Translations under genes and position numbers: made by a program
The notes under the pieces: model-generated
The model's database searches: none
What the model saw: only the letters and a program-made list of their open reading frames with translations
What the model was told of the DNA's origin: nothing
Assembly: GCF_039908645.1 (NCBI RefSeq)
Contig: NZ_CP150917.1
Location: 2,553,501-2,617,500, forward strand
Length of the DNA: 64,000 nucleotides
Direction: 5' to 3'
Origin: Pseudomonas helvetica
GTDB lineage: Bacteria; Pseudomonadota; Gammaproteobacteria; Pseudomonadales; Pseudomonadaceae
Part shown: one piece after another, positions 40,901-49,076 of the stretch
Layout of the letters: the number at the start of each line of letters is the position of its first letter
How positions within the stretch are numbered: the stretch's first letter is position 1

Positions 40901-41753
40901 TCGGTTGTTCGACGCGGCCGTGCAAGCGGTTGCCGCGCTGGATGAACCGGACGACATGAACCCGTTGGCGGCCAAGGTTCGCGGCGAACGCGAAGCGCTG
41001 ATCCAGTCCGGTCTGGACGAGGAGGCCGCCGCACGACAGGCCGGCTGGCGGATTTTCGGCGCCAAGCCCGGTGCCTATGGCGCGGGCGTGCAGGGCGCCA
41101 TTGATGGCCGTTTGTGGCAGAGCCGCGAGGATCTGGCCGAGGTCTATCTGAACTGGGGCGGCTACGCTTATGGCGGTTCCGATGAGGGCACGGCCGCTCG
41201 CGAACAGTTCGCCCAGCGCTTGAGCCAGGTTCAGGCGGTGCTGCAAAACCAGGACAATCGCGAGCACGACTTGCTCGATTCCAACGACTATTACCAGTTC
41301 CAGGGCGGCATGCTCGCCGCCGTCGAAAGCCTCAGCGGTGAAGCGGTGGCGAGCTACCATGGCGACCACAGTCAGCCGGATTTACCGAAGATCCGCACCC
41401 TCAAGGAAGAGCTGAACCGGGTGATCCGCTCCCGAGCGGCGAACCCGAAGTGGATCGACGGGATCAAGCGGCACGGCTACAAAGGCGCTTTTGAACTGGC
41501 GGCCACCGTTGATAATCTGTTCGCCTTCGACGCCACCACGCAGTTGATCGACGATCACCAGTACGCCTTGCTCGCCGACGCCTATTTGCTTGACCCGTCG
41601 ACCCGCGAATTCGTCCAGCAGCATAATCCGCACGCCTTGCGCGACATGACCGAACGCCTGCTCGAAGCCCAGCAACGCGGGATGTGGCAGGAGCCGGGCG
41701 AGTACCGCGAGGCGCTGGAGAATTTGCTGCTGGATATAGAAGAAGACAGTTGA
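37980..41753 (+). CDS. cobN: Cobaltochelatase large subunit CobN
   Basis: A 1257-residue CobN/ChlH-family subunit that inserts Co(II) into hydrogenobyrinic acid a,c-diamide with an AAA+ small subunit and a vWA medium subunit. Motifs include [21 protein letters not shown] (residues about 545-565), [26 protein letters not shown] and the C-terminal [16 protein letters not shown]. The length is normal. It is coupled to cobW. The AAA+ and vWA partners are most likely encoded by the next gene (41982-43645), 229 bases downstream after a REP pair. Confidence 0.97.
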   Translation: [1257 protein letters not shown]

Positions 41754-41787
41754 TGCCCGGCACAAAATTGCGCTCCGACCGTTAATC

Positions 41788-41922
41788 CTGTGGCGAGGGG
41801 GCTTGCCCCCGTTGGGCCGCGAAGCGGCCCCAAAACGACGATCACGGTGTGTCAGATATTACGCGTCCGCTGGTTTCCGACTGCTGCGCAGTCGAACGGG
41901 GGCAAGCCCCCTCGCCACAAAT
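41788..41922. repeat. REP-like inverted pair after cobN
   Basis: TGTGGCGAGGGGGCTTGCCC begins at 41790 and the inverted partner GGGCAAGCCCCCTCGCCACA ends at 41920; inner GGGCCGCGAAGCGGCCC and CTGCTGCGCAGTCG hairpins. It lies inside the cobW-cobN-chelatase gene row. Confidence 0.85.
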
Positions 41923-41981
41923 GCCGGGCTTGTCCGTGATATGTACTAATAGACACCACCGACCACATACGAGAAAACCCG

Positions 41982-42989
41982 ATGACCGACACCCCGCATT
42001 TCCCGCTCTCCGCCGTGGTCGGCGCCGATGCCCTGAAACTGGCGCTGTGCCTGACGGCCATCGACCCGAAAATCGGCGGCGTGCTGATCGAAGGCCCGCG
42101 GGGCATGGCCAAGTCGACGTTGGCCCGTGGCCTGGCGGATTTGCTCGCCAGCGGGCAATTCGTCACCTTGCCGTTGGGCGCGACTGAAGAGCGGCTGGTC
42201 GGTACCCTGGATCTGGACGCCGCGCTGGGTGAAGGCCGTGCGCAGTTTTCCCCCGGTGTGTTGGCCAAGGCCGACGGCGGCGTGTTGTATGTCGATGAAG
42301 TGAATCTGCTGCCCGATCACCTGGTGGATCTGTTACTCGACGTCGCTGCCAGCGGCACCAACCTGATCGAACGCGACGGCATTTCCCATCGGCATTCGGC
42401 GCGCTTTGTACTGATCGGCACCATGAACCCGGAAGAGGGCGAGCTGCGTCCGCAACTGCTCGACCGTTTCGGCCTGAACGTCGCCCTCAGCGGTCACACG
42501 GCGCCGCTTGAGCGCGGTCAGATCATCCGTCGCCGGCTGGACTTCGACAGCGACCCCCAGGCTTTTTGCGCCGACTGGGAAGTTCAGCAGCAGGCATTGC
42601 GTGAACGCTGCCAAGGTGCACGTGCGGCACTGGCGAACATTCCTCTGGATGATCAGGCGCTGGCGCAGATCACCGAGCGTTGTTTTGCCGCCGGGGTCGA
42701 CGGCTTGCGCGCCGACCTGGTCTGGCTGCGTGCCGCTCGCGCCCATGCGGCGTGGCGTGGGGCCGGGGCGATCAGCGAGGAAGACATCGATGCCGTCGCC
42801 GAGTTTGCCTTGCGCCATCGGCGTCGCGACACGCCGCCGTCTGCGCCGCGCCAGAACACCACGCCAGACTCGTCCGCAACCCAACAACCGAACCCCGGCG
42901 AAGGCCAGGGCCAGTGGGGTGAAATGCCGGCTCAGGCATTACCCACCGGCGCCCGCCGTGAAGTGCCGAGCTGGCCAAAAAAGCCCTAG
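41982..42989 (+). CDS. chlD: ChlI/CobS-like AAA+ chelatase subunit (unshifted product)
   Basis: A 335-residue AAA+ ATPase of the magnesium/cobalt chelatase ChlI type. Walker A is GPRGMAKST (residues 38-46) and Walker B VLYVDEVN with D105/E106; sensor region GTMNPEEGELRPQLLDRFGL follows. The C-terminus is a proline/glutamine-rich linker that stops at SWPKKP-TAG. The slippery heptamer A_AAA_AAG (42977-42983) sits two codons before the stop, followed after 5 bases by a strong stem-loop. A -1 shift there joins this protein to the downstream vWA domain, giving a 554-residue ChlD-like product. The unshifted product would serve as small subunit. Partner of CobN. Confidence 0.93.
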   Translation: MTDTPHFPLSAVVGADALKLALCLTAIDPKIGGVLIEGPRGMAKSTLARGLADLLASGQFVTLPLGATEERLVGTLDLDAALGEGRAQFSPGVLAKADGGVLYVDEVNLLPDHLVDLLLDVAASGTNLIERDGISHRHSARFVLIGTMNPEEGELRPQLLDRFGLNVALSGHTAPLERGQIIRRRLDFDSDPQAFCADWEVQQQALRERCQGARAALANIPLDDQALAQITERCFAAGVDGLRADLVWLRAARAHAAWRGAGAISEEDIDAVAEFALRHRRRDTPPSAPRQNTTPDSSATQQPNPGEGQGQWGEMPAQALPTGARREVPSWPKKP

Positions 42990-43024
42990 GCATTCGCCCT
43001 CGATCTGATGCGGGGGCGAATGCC
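42977..43024 (+). promoter_or_regulatory. Predicted -1 ribosomal frameshift signal
   Basis: Slippery heptamer A_AAA_AAG at 42977-42983 in the zero frame, the same heptamer as E. coli dnaX. Five bases later an 11-bp perfect stem starts (42989-42999 with 43014-43024), extendable by a T-G wobble and two more pairs to leave an 8-base loop. The zero-frame stop TAG is at 42987-42989. No T-run follows the stem, so it is not a terminator. Confidence 0.85.
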
Positions 43025-43645
43025 AAACCCCGCGCAGGACGCCTGAAAAATGGCAGGCAAGGTCAGCGTCGAGCCAGCCAAAACGGCTCGGTCAATTGGC
43101 CCGGCACGCTGCTCAACGGCCGTCCGCGTCAGCGCGAAGATCTGCTGTTTCACCTGCGCAGTCGTTCACCTCACGAGCTGTGGCTGGTGATTGTCGATGC
43201 CTCGGCCTCGACCCGGCGTCATCAGGCGCTGAGCGACGCCAAAGGCCTGCTGGCGCAATTGTTCGACGACGCCTATCGCCAACGTGCGCGCCTTGCGCTG
43301 TTGACCGCCAGTGGTGCTGCGCCGAAGTGGCAAGTGCAAGGCCTGAAAGCCTCGGCCAGCCTGCGCGACTGGCTCGACGCACTCGGTGCGGGCGGAGGCA
43401 CGCCGTTGTTCGCCGCGCTGGATGAGGCGACGAAGTGGTTGGCGTTGCGGCAAAAGCGTTTCCCGGCAGAGCAACAACGCGTGTTGCTGTTGACCGATGG
43501 CCGTCTAAAAAACACGCCAATGCAGGTGGCGCTCAATTGCCCGGCGCTGCTGGTGGACATCGAGCGCGGGCCGATTCGATTGGGGCGGGCGAAGGTCCTG
43601 GCGCACGAATTGAACGCAGACTATCGACATATCGACACGCTTTAA
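42983..43645 (+). CDS. chlD: vWA (ChlD/CobT-like) domain reached by -1 frameshift
   Basis: A frame that is open from 42962 to the TAA at 43643 and contains no ATG, GTG or TTG until GTG 43187. From the slip point it encodes about 220 residues: a basic linker (RPRAGRLKNGRQGQRR), NWPGTLLNGRPRQREDLLFHLRS and a von Willebrand A domain with MIDAS motif DASAS (D406 of the fusion) and a second loop GGGTPLFAALDEA. If GTG 43187 were the start, the MIDAS aspartate would be residue 4 and the NWPGTLL conserved region would be lost. I therefore read it as the 3' part of the upstream chelatase gene. The downstream genes are not related. Confidence 0.85.
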   Translation, partial: ALGIRPRSDAGANAKPRAGRLKNGRQGQRRASQNGSVNWPGTLLNGRPRQREDLLFHLRSRSPHELWLVIVDASASTRRHQALSDAKGLLAQLFDDAYRQRARLALLTASGAAPKWQVQGLKASASLRDWLDALGAGGGTPLFAALDEATKWLALRQKRFPAEQQRVLLLTDGRLKNTPMQVALNCPALLVDIERGPIRLGRAKVLAHELNADYRHIDTL

Positions 43646-43703
43646 TCTGCCGAATTACCCACAGCACCTATGCTGTGGATTCAGCTCATCACAGGAGTGG
43701 ATC

Positions 43704-45347
43704 ATGCGTGTTCTAGCCGCTAACAGTCAGGACGATTTCCGGGTCAAAGCCTATGCCGGTACCAACGGTGTGTTACTGGCCATGGACCTGGCCGAACCGC
43801 GACGCAAAGGCCTGCTCGGTTTCGCCATCGAAAAACAGCAAGGCAGCGGGCCTTGGGAGTTTTTGTTCAACAGCCTGACCTTCCCCGGCAAGTCGCACAC
43901 CTTTCCCCAGTACAACGCGACGCCCAGCGACAGCGCGCCGTTGCAGAAATTTCGCTGGGCTGATTACGCCGTCAATCCGGGCGTGACGATCAACTATCGG
44001 GTGCATCTGGCCTATGGCACGCCGGATGCGCCGCAACTGGGCGAGGCCCTGGCGGTGACGGTTACCACCGACAATGGCCTGCCGGCGGGCCAGCATGTCA
44101 TTTTCAATCGTGCGGTGGCGGCCAGCCAGGCATTCTCCCGCAAGTTCCCCGAGCTCGACGCACAGCTGAGCGCCAACAAGAACCTGTCCCTCGACGACTG
44201 GCCCGCCGCACCACGGCAATGGCTGGAGAACGGCTTGCTGGAGCAGATCACCGGTTTCATCGAGCGCGCCGTGGATGGCCAGTGGGCGCTGGACATCGCG
44301 ATTTACGAGTATCAACTGCCGACCATTATCGATGCGGTCAACGCGGCGTTTGGGCGCGGTGCCAAGGTTCGGGTGCTGTATCACGCCAAGCCCGGTGATG
44401 CCGACACCACCATGAATGAAGAGAGCCTGGCGAAGCTTCCCGACGAGAGCAAGCGGGGGCGGGTGACCCACGCGATCTTCCATGACAAATTCATCGTGCT
44501 GAGCAAGATCGATGGTGGTGAATATCGGCCGCAATCGGTGCTGTGCGGCAGTACCAATTTCACCGACAACGGCGTCTACCGCCAGGCCAACGTGGTGCAT
44601 GTGCTGGACAATACCGCTGTGGGTGTCCGTTATTTGCAAGTGTTCGAGCAGATCTGGGCTGCGCCGGCCGACGTGGGTGCTACACGCAGCTGGTTGACCA
44701 AGAACAACCCGATGGACCCGTCACAGCCGTTGTTTGTCGGATTCTCACCGCGTACCGGCCAGGCCGATCTGCAGCAATTCGTCGAGATCATCAATGCGGC
44801 GAAGAAGGACGTTCTGTTTGTCACCGCGTTCGCGCTGCCGGACGAAATCCTCAACGCCTTGCTCGGCCAGCCCCACGACGATGTGCTGCGCTATGGCCTG
44901 CAAAACACCGCCAGCCGCATCACCGGTTATCACGCCGACCGCACGGCCGATTTCGCCGCCACTGCGTTGCTCAACACCGGTATCGAAGGCTGGCTCAAGG
45001 AAAGCATGAAAGGCCAGAAGGGCGATTTGCTGGTGCACCTCAAAGCCATCGTCGTCGACTTCACCACCGACGCGCCGATCATCATCAGCGGCAGCCACAA
45101 TCTGAGCATCAATGCCAGTGAAGGCAACGACGAAAACTTCCTGATCATTCGCGGCGACACCGATCTGGCCGACCGCTATGGCCTGGAATTGCTGCGCTTT
45201 TACGAGCATTACCGATTCCGCTATGCCGCCAGGCAAGAGGACCTCAAGCAGGTTCCGCCCCTGGCAGTGGATGACAGTTGGACCAACGCCTATTACCTGG
45301 ACGGCGACCTGCGAATGCTCTCGCGGTTACGTTTTTCCGGGCGGTAA
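43704..45347 (+). CDS. Phospholipase D-fold protein
   Basis: A 547-residue protein without signal peptide. An N-terminal beta-sandwich-like region (residues about 1-135) is followed by two PLD-type half-sites: HDKFIVLS with CGSTNFT (first, aspartate position replaced by serine) and HLKAIVVD with SGSHNLS (second, canonical H-x-K-x4-D). PLD-family enzymes cleave phosphodiester bonds of lipids or nucleic acids; the substrate here is unknown. AGGAG precedes ATG 43704. A tyrosinase gene follows after 134 bases in the same direction. The half-site with serine may lower or specialise activity. Confidence 0.85.
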   Translation: MRVLAANSQDDFRVKAYAGTNGVLLAMDLAEPRRKGLLGFAIEKQQGSGPWEFLFNSLTFPGKSHTFPQYNATPSDSAPLQKFRWADYAVNPGVTINYRVHLAYGTPDAPQLGEALAVTVTTDNGLPAGQHVIFNRAVAASQAFSRKFPELDAQLSANKNLSLDDWPAAPRQWLENGLLEQITGFIERAVDGQWALDIAIYEYQLPTIIDAVNAAFGRGAKVRVLYHAKPGDADTTMNEESLAKLPDESKRGRVTHAIFHDKFIVLSKIDGGEYRPQSVLCGSTNFTDNGVYRQANVVHVLDNTAVGVRYLQVFEQIWAAPADVGATRSWLTKNNPMDPSQPLFVGFSPRTGQADLQQFVEIINAAKKDVLFVTAFALPDEILNALLGQPHDDVLRYGLQNTASRITGYHADRTADFAATALLNTGIEGWLKESMKGQKGDLLVHLKAIVVDFTTDAPIIISGSHNLSINASEGNDENFLIIRGDTDLADRYGLELLRFYEHYRFRYAARQEDLKQVPPLAVDDSWTNAYYLDGDLRMLSRLRFSGR

Positions 45348-45481
45348 ATGATCGCCGATTCTGCCTGGCCGTGAAGGTCATGCCGCCGGTCTGCTTTCAC
45401 AGGGGCTGTGCGGCACCTGATCTACCGTTGCTTGTTGAGGAGTGTGCTCCTCATTCACGCGGTTTTTCAGGGAGAACTACC

Positions 45482-47041
45482 ATGGCACATGTACGGCGTG
45501 ATGTATGGAAGCTGGGTTCTGGCTGGAGCGATACCTTGTTGTGGTATGCGCGTGGCGTCGGAGTCCTTCAACAACGACCGATCACTGACCGCACCAGTTG
45601 GCGGTTTCTGGCGGCGATTCACGGTATCGATATTCCCCTTTGGCAAAGCGCCGGTTATCTGCGACGGGGTGAGCAGCTACCGTCCCAGGCAGATCAGGAC
45701 ACCTACTGGAACCAGTGTCAGCACCAGAGCTGGTACTTTTTGCCGTGGCACCGCGGCTATCTTGCTTCATTCGAGCAGATCGTCCGCAAGGCTATCGTCA
45801 GCCTCGGAGGGCCAAGTGATTGGGCCCTGCCGTATTGGAACTACAACGAGAACCAGCAGACGCTGAAGCTTCCGGCCTGTTTCGCGGCGACCACGTTGCC
45901 CAACGGTGAGCAGAATCCCTTGTTTGTAGCTCGCCGGTTTGGCCCGACCGGTAACGGGGTGGTGGTGCTCAACGAGCAGCGGATCAATCTGCGTCCGGCC
46001 CTTACCGATCATGATTTCGCCGGCGGTTCCGGCGGTGGCTCTCCAGGTTTTGGTGGCCCGGTCACGGTGTTCGAGCACTATGGCCAGGTCAGCGGCCGGC
46101 TCGAGTCGCAACCGCACAACTACGTGCACGTCGCCGTGGGCGGCCAGCAACAGGGCACCCGGGTACCGGGGTTGATGATCGATCCGGATACCGCTGGTCT
46201 GGACCCGATATTCTGGCTGCATCACGCCAACATCGACCGGCTCTGGGACGTGTGGCTGCAGCGTGACCGGCAGAACCGCAACCCGGTCAACGGTGCGTGG
46301 CTCAATGGTCCGCCGACCCCGGGTCGGGGTTTCGTGGTGCCGACGGTCAGCGGCGATTCGTGGCCGTTCAAGGTGTCTGACATGCTCGATACCCGGGCAC
46401 CGAAGCTGGATTATAGTTATGAGGATACGTCCGACCCGCTGCACGGTACCCGGGCATTTCAACAACGCTTGGAAACCTTGGGCGCAAGCCCCGAGCCTCT
46501 TGGTGCGGCAGTAGTGAAGGAAAAATCCATGAGCGCCCAATCACCCGCCGAACTGCTCGGCGCCAATGACAAAGCCATCGCCTTGACCGGCGCTACAGTC
46601 GAGACGCCGTTGCAACTCGATCAGAGCACCTCGGGCAAGCTGATGGGCAACCTGAAATCCCGGGCCTTTGCCCCCACGGTTGCGGAGCATTCCCTGGACC
46701 GGGTGTACCTCAACCTGGAAAACATCCGCGGAAACAATGACGCGGCGACCTTCGACGTGTACATCAGTCTGCCGGTCGAGGGACAGTTGTCGGCGCTGCC
46801 TGACCAATACGTTGGGTCGATCTCGCTGTTTGGCGTGCGCAAGGCCAGCAGTCCGGACAGCCAGCATGGCGGCAAGGGTGTGAGCCATGTGCTGGAAATC
46901 ACTGATGTCTTCGACAAGCTCAGTGCCAGCGGCCATCCGGTTCTGGCGAAATTGCAAGTGCGCTTTGTGCCGGTGACCGATGTTCAGGCCGAGGACAACA
47001 TCACGGTCGGTCGTGTGAGTGTCTATCGGCAAGGCGACTGA
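45482..47041 (+). CDS. Tyrosinase / polyphenol oxidase with plant-type C-terminal domain
   Basis: A 519-residue type-3 copper enzyme that oxidises phenols to quinones. The CuA region has histidines in FLAAIHG and CQHQSWYFLPWHRGYLASFEQ; the CuB region has PHNYVHVAVGG and DPIFWLHHANIDRLWDVW. From about residue 345 on there is a second domain including RVYLNLENIRGNNDAATFDVYISLP, close to the KFDV domain that covers the active site in plant polyphenol oxidases. No Sec or Tat signal is seen, so it is probably cytoplasmic or released by other means. AGGGAGAA lies just before ATG 45482. The DUF2182 gene starts 2 bases after its stop. Confidence 0.93.
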   Translation: MAHVRRDVWKLGSGWSDTLLWYARGVGVLQQRPITDRTSWRFLAAIHGIDIPLWQSAGYLRRGEQLPSQADQDTYWNQCQHQSWYFLPWHRGYLASFEQIVRKAIVSLGGPSDWALPYWNYNENQQTLKLPACFAATTLPNGEQNPLFVARRFGPTGNGVVVLNEQRINLRPALTDHDFAGGSGGGSPGFGGPVTVFEHYGQVSGRLESQPHNYVHVAVGGQQQGTRVPGLMIDPDTAGLDPIFWLHHANIDRLWDVWLQRDRQNRNPVNGAWLNGPPTPGRGFVVPTVSGDSWPFKVSDMLDTRAPKLDYSYEDTSDPLHGTRAFQQRLETLGASPEPLGAAVVKEKSMSAQSPAELLGANDKAIALTGATVETPLQLDQSTSGKLMGNLKSRAFAPTVAEHSLDRVYLNLENIRGNNDAATFDVYISLPVEGQLSALPDQYVGSISLFGVRKASSPDSQHGGKGVSHVLEITDVFDKLSASGHPVLAKLQVRFVPVTDVQAEDNITVGRVSVYRQGD

Positions 47042-47043
47042 AG

Positions 47044-47769
47044 ATGGGGGCATACCTCATCCAGGCCGTGACCCGAGGCTTCCTGCCGTGGCTGATCCTG
47101 ATCAGCCTGGCAGGTTGGGGGCTGCTCCTCGGTTCGGTGCAGATGCTGTCTATCCCGGCATTCTGCGGAGCCTTCGTGCCGCTTGCTTATGCCGCGAGCT
47201 GGCAGGGGATTGAACAGGCGTTGCTGTTCAATCCTCCTCGCCAGTTGGTGGTTTCATGGCTATCGATGTTGCTGGCGATGACTCCTTTGCTGCTGGTCCA
47301 TCCGCTGACGTATGTATGGCAACGCAGTTTGCTGAGGAAGCGCTGGCAGGCAGTGGTGTTGTTTGTGCTGGGTTTCACCAGTGTCTGGACGCTAACCGGT
47401 CTGCTGCTCATGACCTTGGTAGTCGCGGCGCGGGTGATGTTTGGGGTTTCGCAGGCGATGGCGTTTATCGTCACTTTGGCCGTGTGTCTGGTGTGGCAGG
47501 CCTCGCCGCTCAAACAACGGTACCTGAACCGCTGTCATCACCAGCCAAGGATTTCGGCGTTCGGCTGGGGGTTTATCAAGGATTGTCTGGCCTATGGTGT
47601 GGTCAGCGCAGGCTGGTGCGTCGGGTCGTGCTGGGCGCTGATGTTGTTGCCGATGCTGGCAGAGCAGGGGCATGTGCCGTTGATGCTGTTGAGCATGGGC
47701 TGGATGCTCTGGGAACGGTTCAAGCGTCCTCGACCCGCTCGTTGGCACTGGCCCCGCCTGTTTCGCTGA
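47044..47769 (+). CDS. DUF2182 integral membrane protein
   Basis: A 241-residue membrane protein with about six hydrophobic segments. The region DCLAYGVVSAGWCVGSCWALMLLPM (residues about 180-204), with WCVGSCW, is the signature of DUF2182, described as a predicted metal-binding membrane family. Histidine-containing loop YLNRCHHQP precedes it. It begins 2 bases after the tyrosinase stop, so the two are surely cotranscribed; a role in copper handling for the tyrosinase is inference. Confidence 0.82.
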   Translation: MGAYLIQAVTRGFLPWLILISLAGWGLLLGSVQMLSIPAFCGAFVPLAYAASWQGIEQALLFNPPRQLVVSWLSMLLAMTPLLLVHPLTYVWQRSLLRKRWQAVVLFVLGFTSVWTLTGLLLMTLVVAARVMFGVSQAMAFIVTLAVCLVWQASPLKQRYLNRCHHQPRISAFGWGFIKDCLAYGVVSAGWCVGSCWALMLLPMLAEQGHVPLMLLSMGWMLWERFKRPRPARWHWPRLFR

Positions 47770-47825
47770 CCCTCACCCGTGAAGCGGCCGCAGGCAGCTC
47801 CACGAGGATTGCATAAGCCATCCGG

Positions 47826-49049
47826 CTATTTGCTCATCGCTGCCCGGTACTGGCGCGTGCGTTTGGCGATGTACAACTGGTCGAGAATCAACGCCCAGAG
47901 TGCCGACACCGCAGGTTTTGGCTGGCGACCGCGGCTCAGGCGCTGGATCTGAAAGCGCACCACGGCCATGTTGGCCAGTGCCGCCAAGGGCTTGCGTTTC
48001 CAGGTGATCGGCGGCAATTGTGGGTGGCTGTCATGTCCCTCGCGCCACAGTTTGACCAGCAACGGCTCGACCGCCAGCGCGGTGCCGATACCGGCCATGG
48101 CAATGCCGCTGGCCAGCACCTGTTCGACAACCGGCAGGCGTCGGATACCGCCAGTCACCATTACCGGCATCTGTGCCCGGCTCGCCAGTTCACCGGCCAT
48201 TTCGAGGAAGTAGGCCTCGCGCGCCAGAGTCCGACCGTCGCGGGCTTCGCCTTGCATCGCCGGAGCTTCATAGCTGCCACCCGACAACTCCAGCAGATCG
48301 ATGGCAAGCGGGTTGAGCAGGTCGATGACCTGCCGCGCATTGTCGGCATCGAAGCCGCCACGTTGGAAGTCGGCGGAATTGAGTTTCACCGCGACGCAGA
48401 AGTCTGTCGTGACGGCTGCACGAACGGCGTTCACCACTTCAATCAACAAGCGCGCGCGATTTTCCAGCGAACCGCCCCAGCGGTCGGTTCGTCGATTGCT
48501 CAATGGCGACAGGAATTGACTGATCAGGTAGCCATGCGCCGCGTGAATTTCCACACCGGTAAAACCGGCTTTTTCGGCCAGGGCAGCGCTGGTGGCGAAG
48601 CGCTGGATGACCTCCTGGATGTTGTCTTCGCTCATCGGTGTGGGCTGGGCGAACATCTTCGAGAACTGTCCCATTTCCAGCGCCACGGCAGACGGCGCCC
48701 AGGCGGGTTGACCGAGATTGGCCATGGTCTGGCGCCCGGGATGGTTGAGCTGCATCCAGAACTGTGCGCCCTTGGCCCGACCAATCGCAGCCCATTGACG
48801 GAAACGTTCAAGGTGCCGTTCATCCTCCAGCACTACACCGCCGGGGCCGGTCATGGTCCGACGGTCGATCATTACGTTGCCGGTCAACAGCAAACCGGCC
48901 TCGCCATCAGCCCAGGCCCGATAGAGCTGCATCAAGGCCTGTGAGGGGGCTTGATCAGTGTCGGCAAGGTTTTCTTCCATCGCCGCTTTAGCGATGCGAT
49001 TGCCGATCGTCTGGCCGTTGGGCAGATTCAACGCGTGAAAGGGCGACAT
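47826..49049 (-). CDS. Old Yellow Enzyme family NADH:flavin oxidoreductase
   Basis: A 407-residue FMN-dependent ene-reductase of the OYE family (FadH/YqjM-type barrel). Motifs: NRIAKAAMEENLAD (FMN region), FWMQLNHPGRQ, GVEIHAAHGYLISQFLSPLSNRRTDRWGGSLENRARLL (active-site H-x-x-H variant HAAHGYL) and MVTGGIR phosphate loop. The C-terminus beyond residue 350 is longer than the barrel and basic. It is transcribed divergently from a MerR gene through a promoter with a 19-bp spacer, so it is the likely target of that regulator. Substrates could be enones or quinones. Confidence 0.92.
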   Translation of the reverse strand: MSPFHALNLPNGQTIGNRIAKAAMEENLADTDQAPSQALMQLYRAWADGEAGLLLTGNVMIDRRTMTGPGGVVLEDERHLERFRQWAAIGRAKGAQFWMQLNHPGRQTMANLGQPAWAPSAVALEMGQFSKMFAQPTPMSEDNIQEVIQRFATSAALAEKAGFTGVEIHAAHGYLISQFLSPLSNRRTDRWGGSLENRARLLIEVVNAVRAAVTTDFCVAVKLNSADFQRGGFDADNARQVIDLLNPLAIDLLELSGGSYEAPAMQGEARDGRTLAREAYFLEMAGELASRAQMPVMVTGGIRRLPVVEQVLASGIAMAGIGTALAVEPLLVKLWREGHDSHPQLPPITWKRKPLAALANMAVVRFQIQRLSRGRQPKPAVSALWALILDQLYIAKRTRQYRAAMSK

Positions 49050-49076
49050 GCTTGACTCCTCAGTAGTGGAGAGGTG

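Noticed and set aside
36810..41369. A 1519-codon open frame on the minus strand
   Set aside because: It is antisense to cobW and cobN, which have clear domains. Long antisense frames are expected in high-G+C genes with G/C at third positions; its translation is Gln/Arg/Ala-rich without any motif.
42989..43024. Stem-loop read as a Rho-independent terminator of the AAA+ gene
   Set aside because: The 3' arm is followed by AAACCCCGC without a T-run, and coding potential continues in the -1 frame.
43187..43645. A separate vWA gene starting at GTG 43187
   Set aside because: No Shine-Dalgarno element and the MIDAS aspartate would be residue 4; the conserved coding pattern extends upstream to the frameshift site without a start codon.
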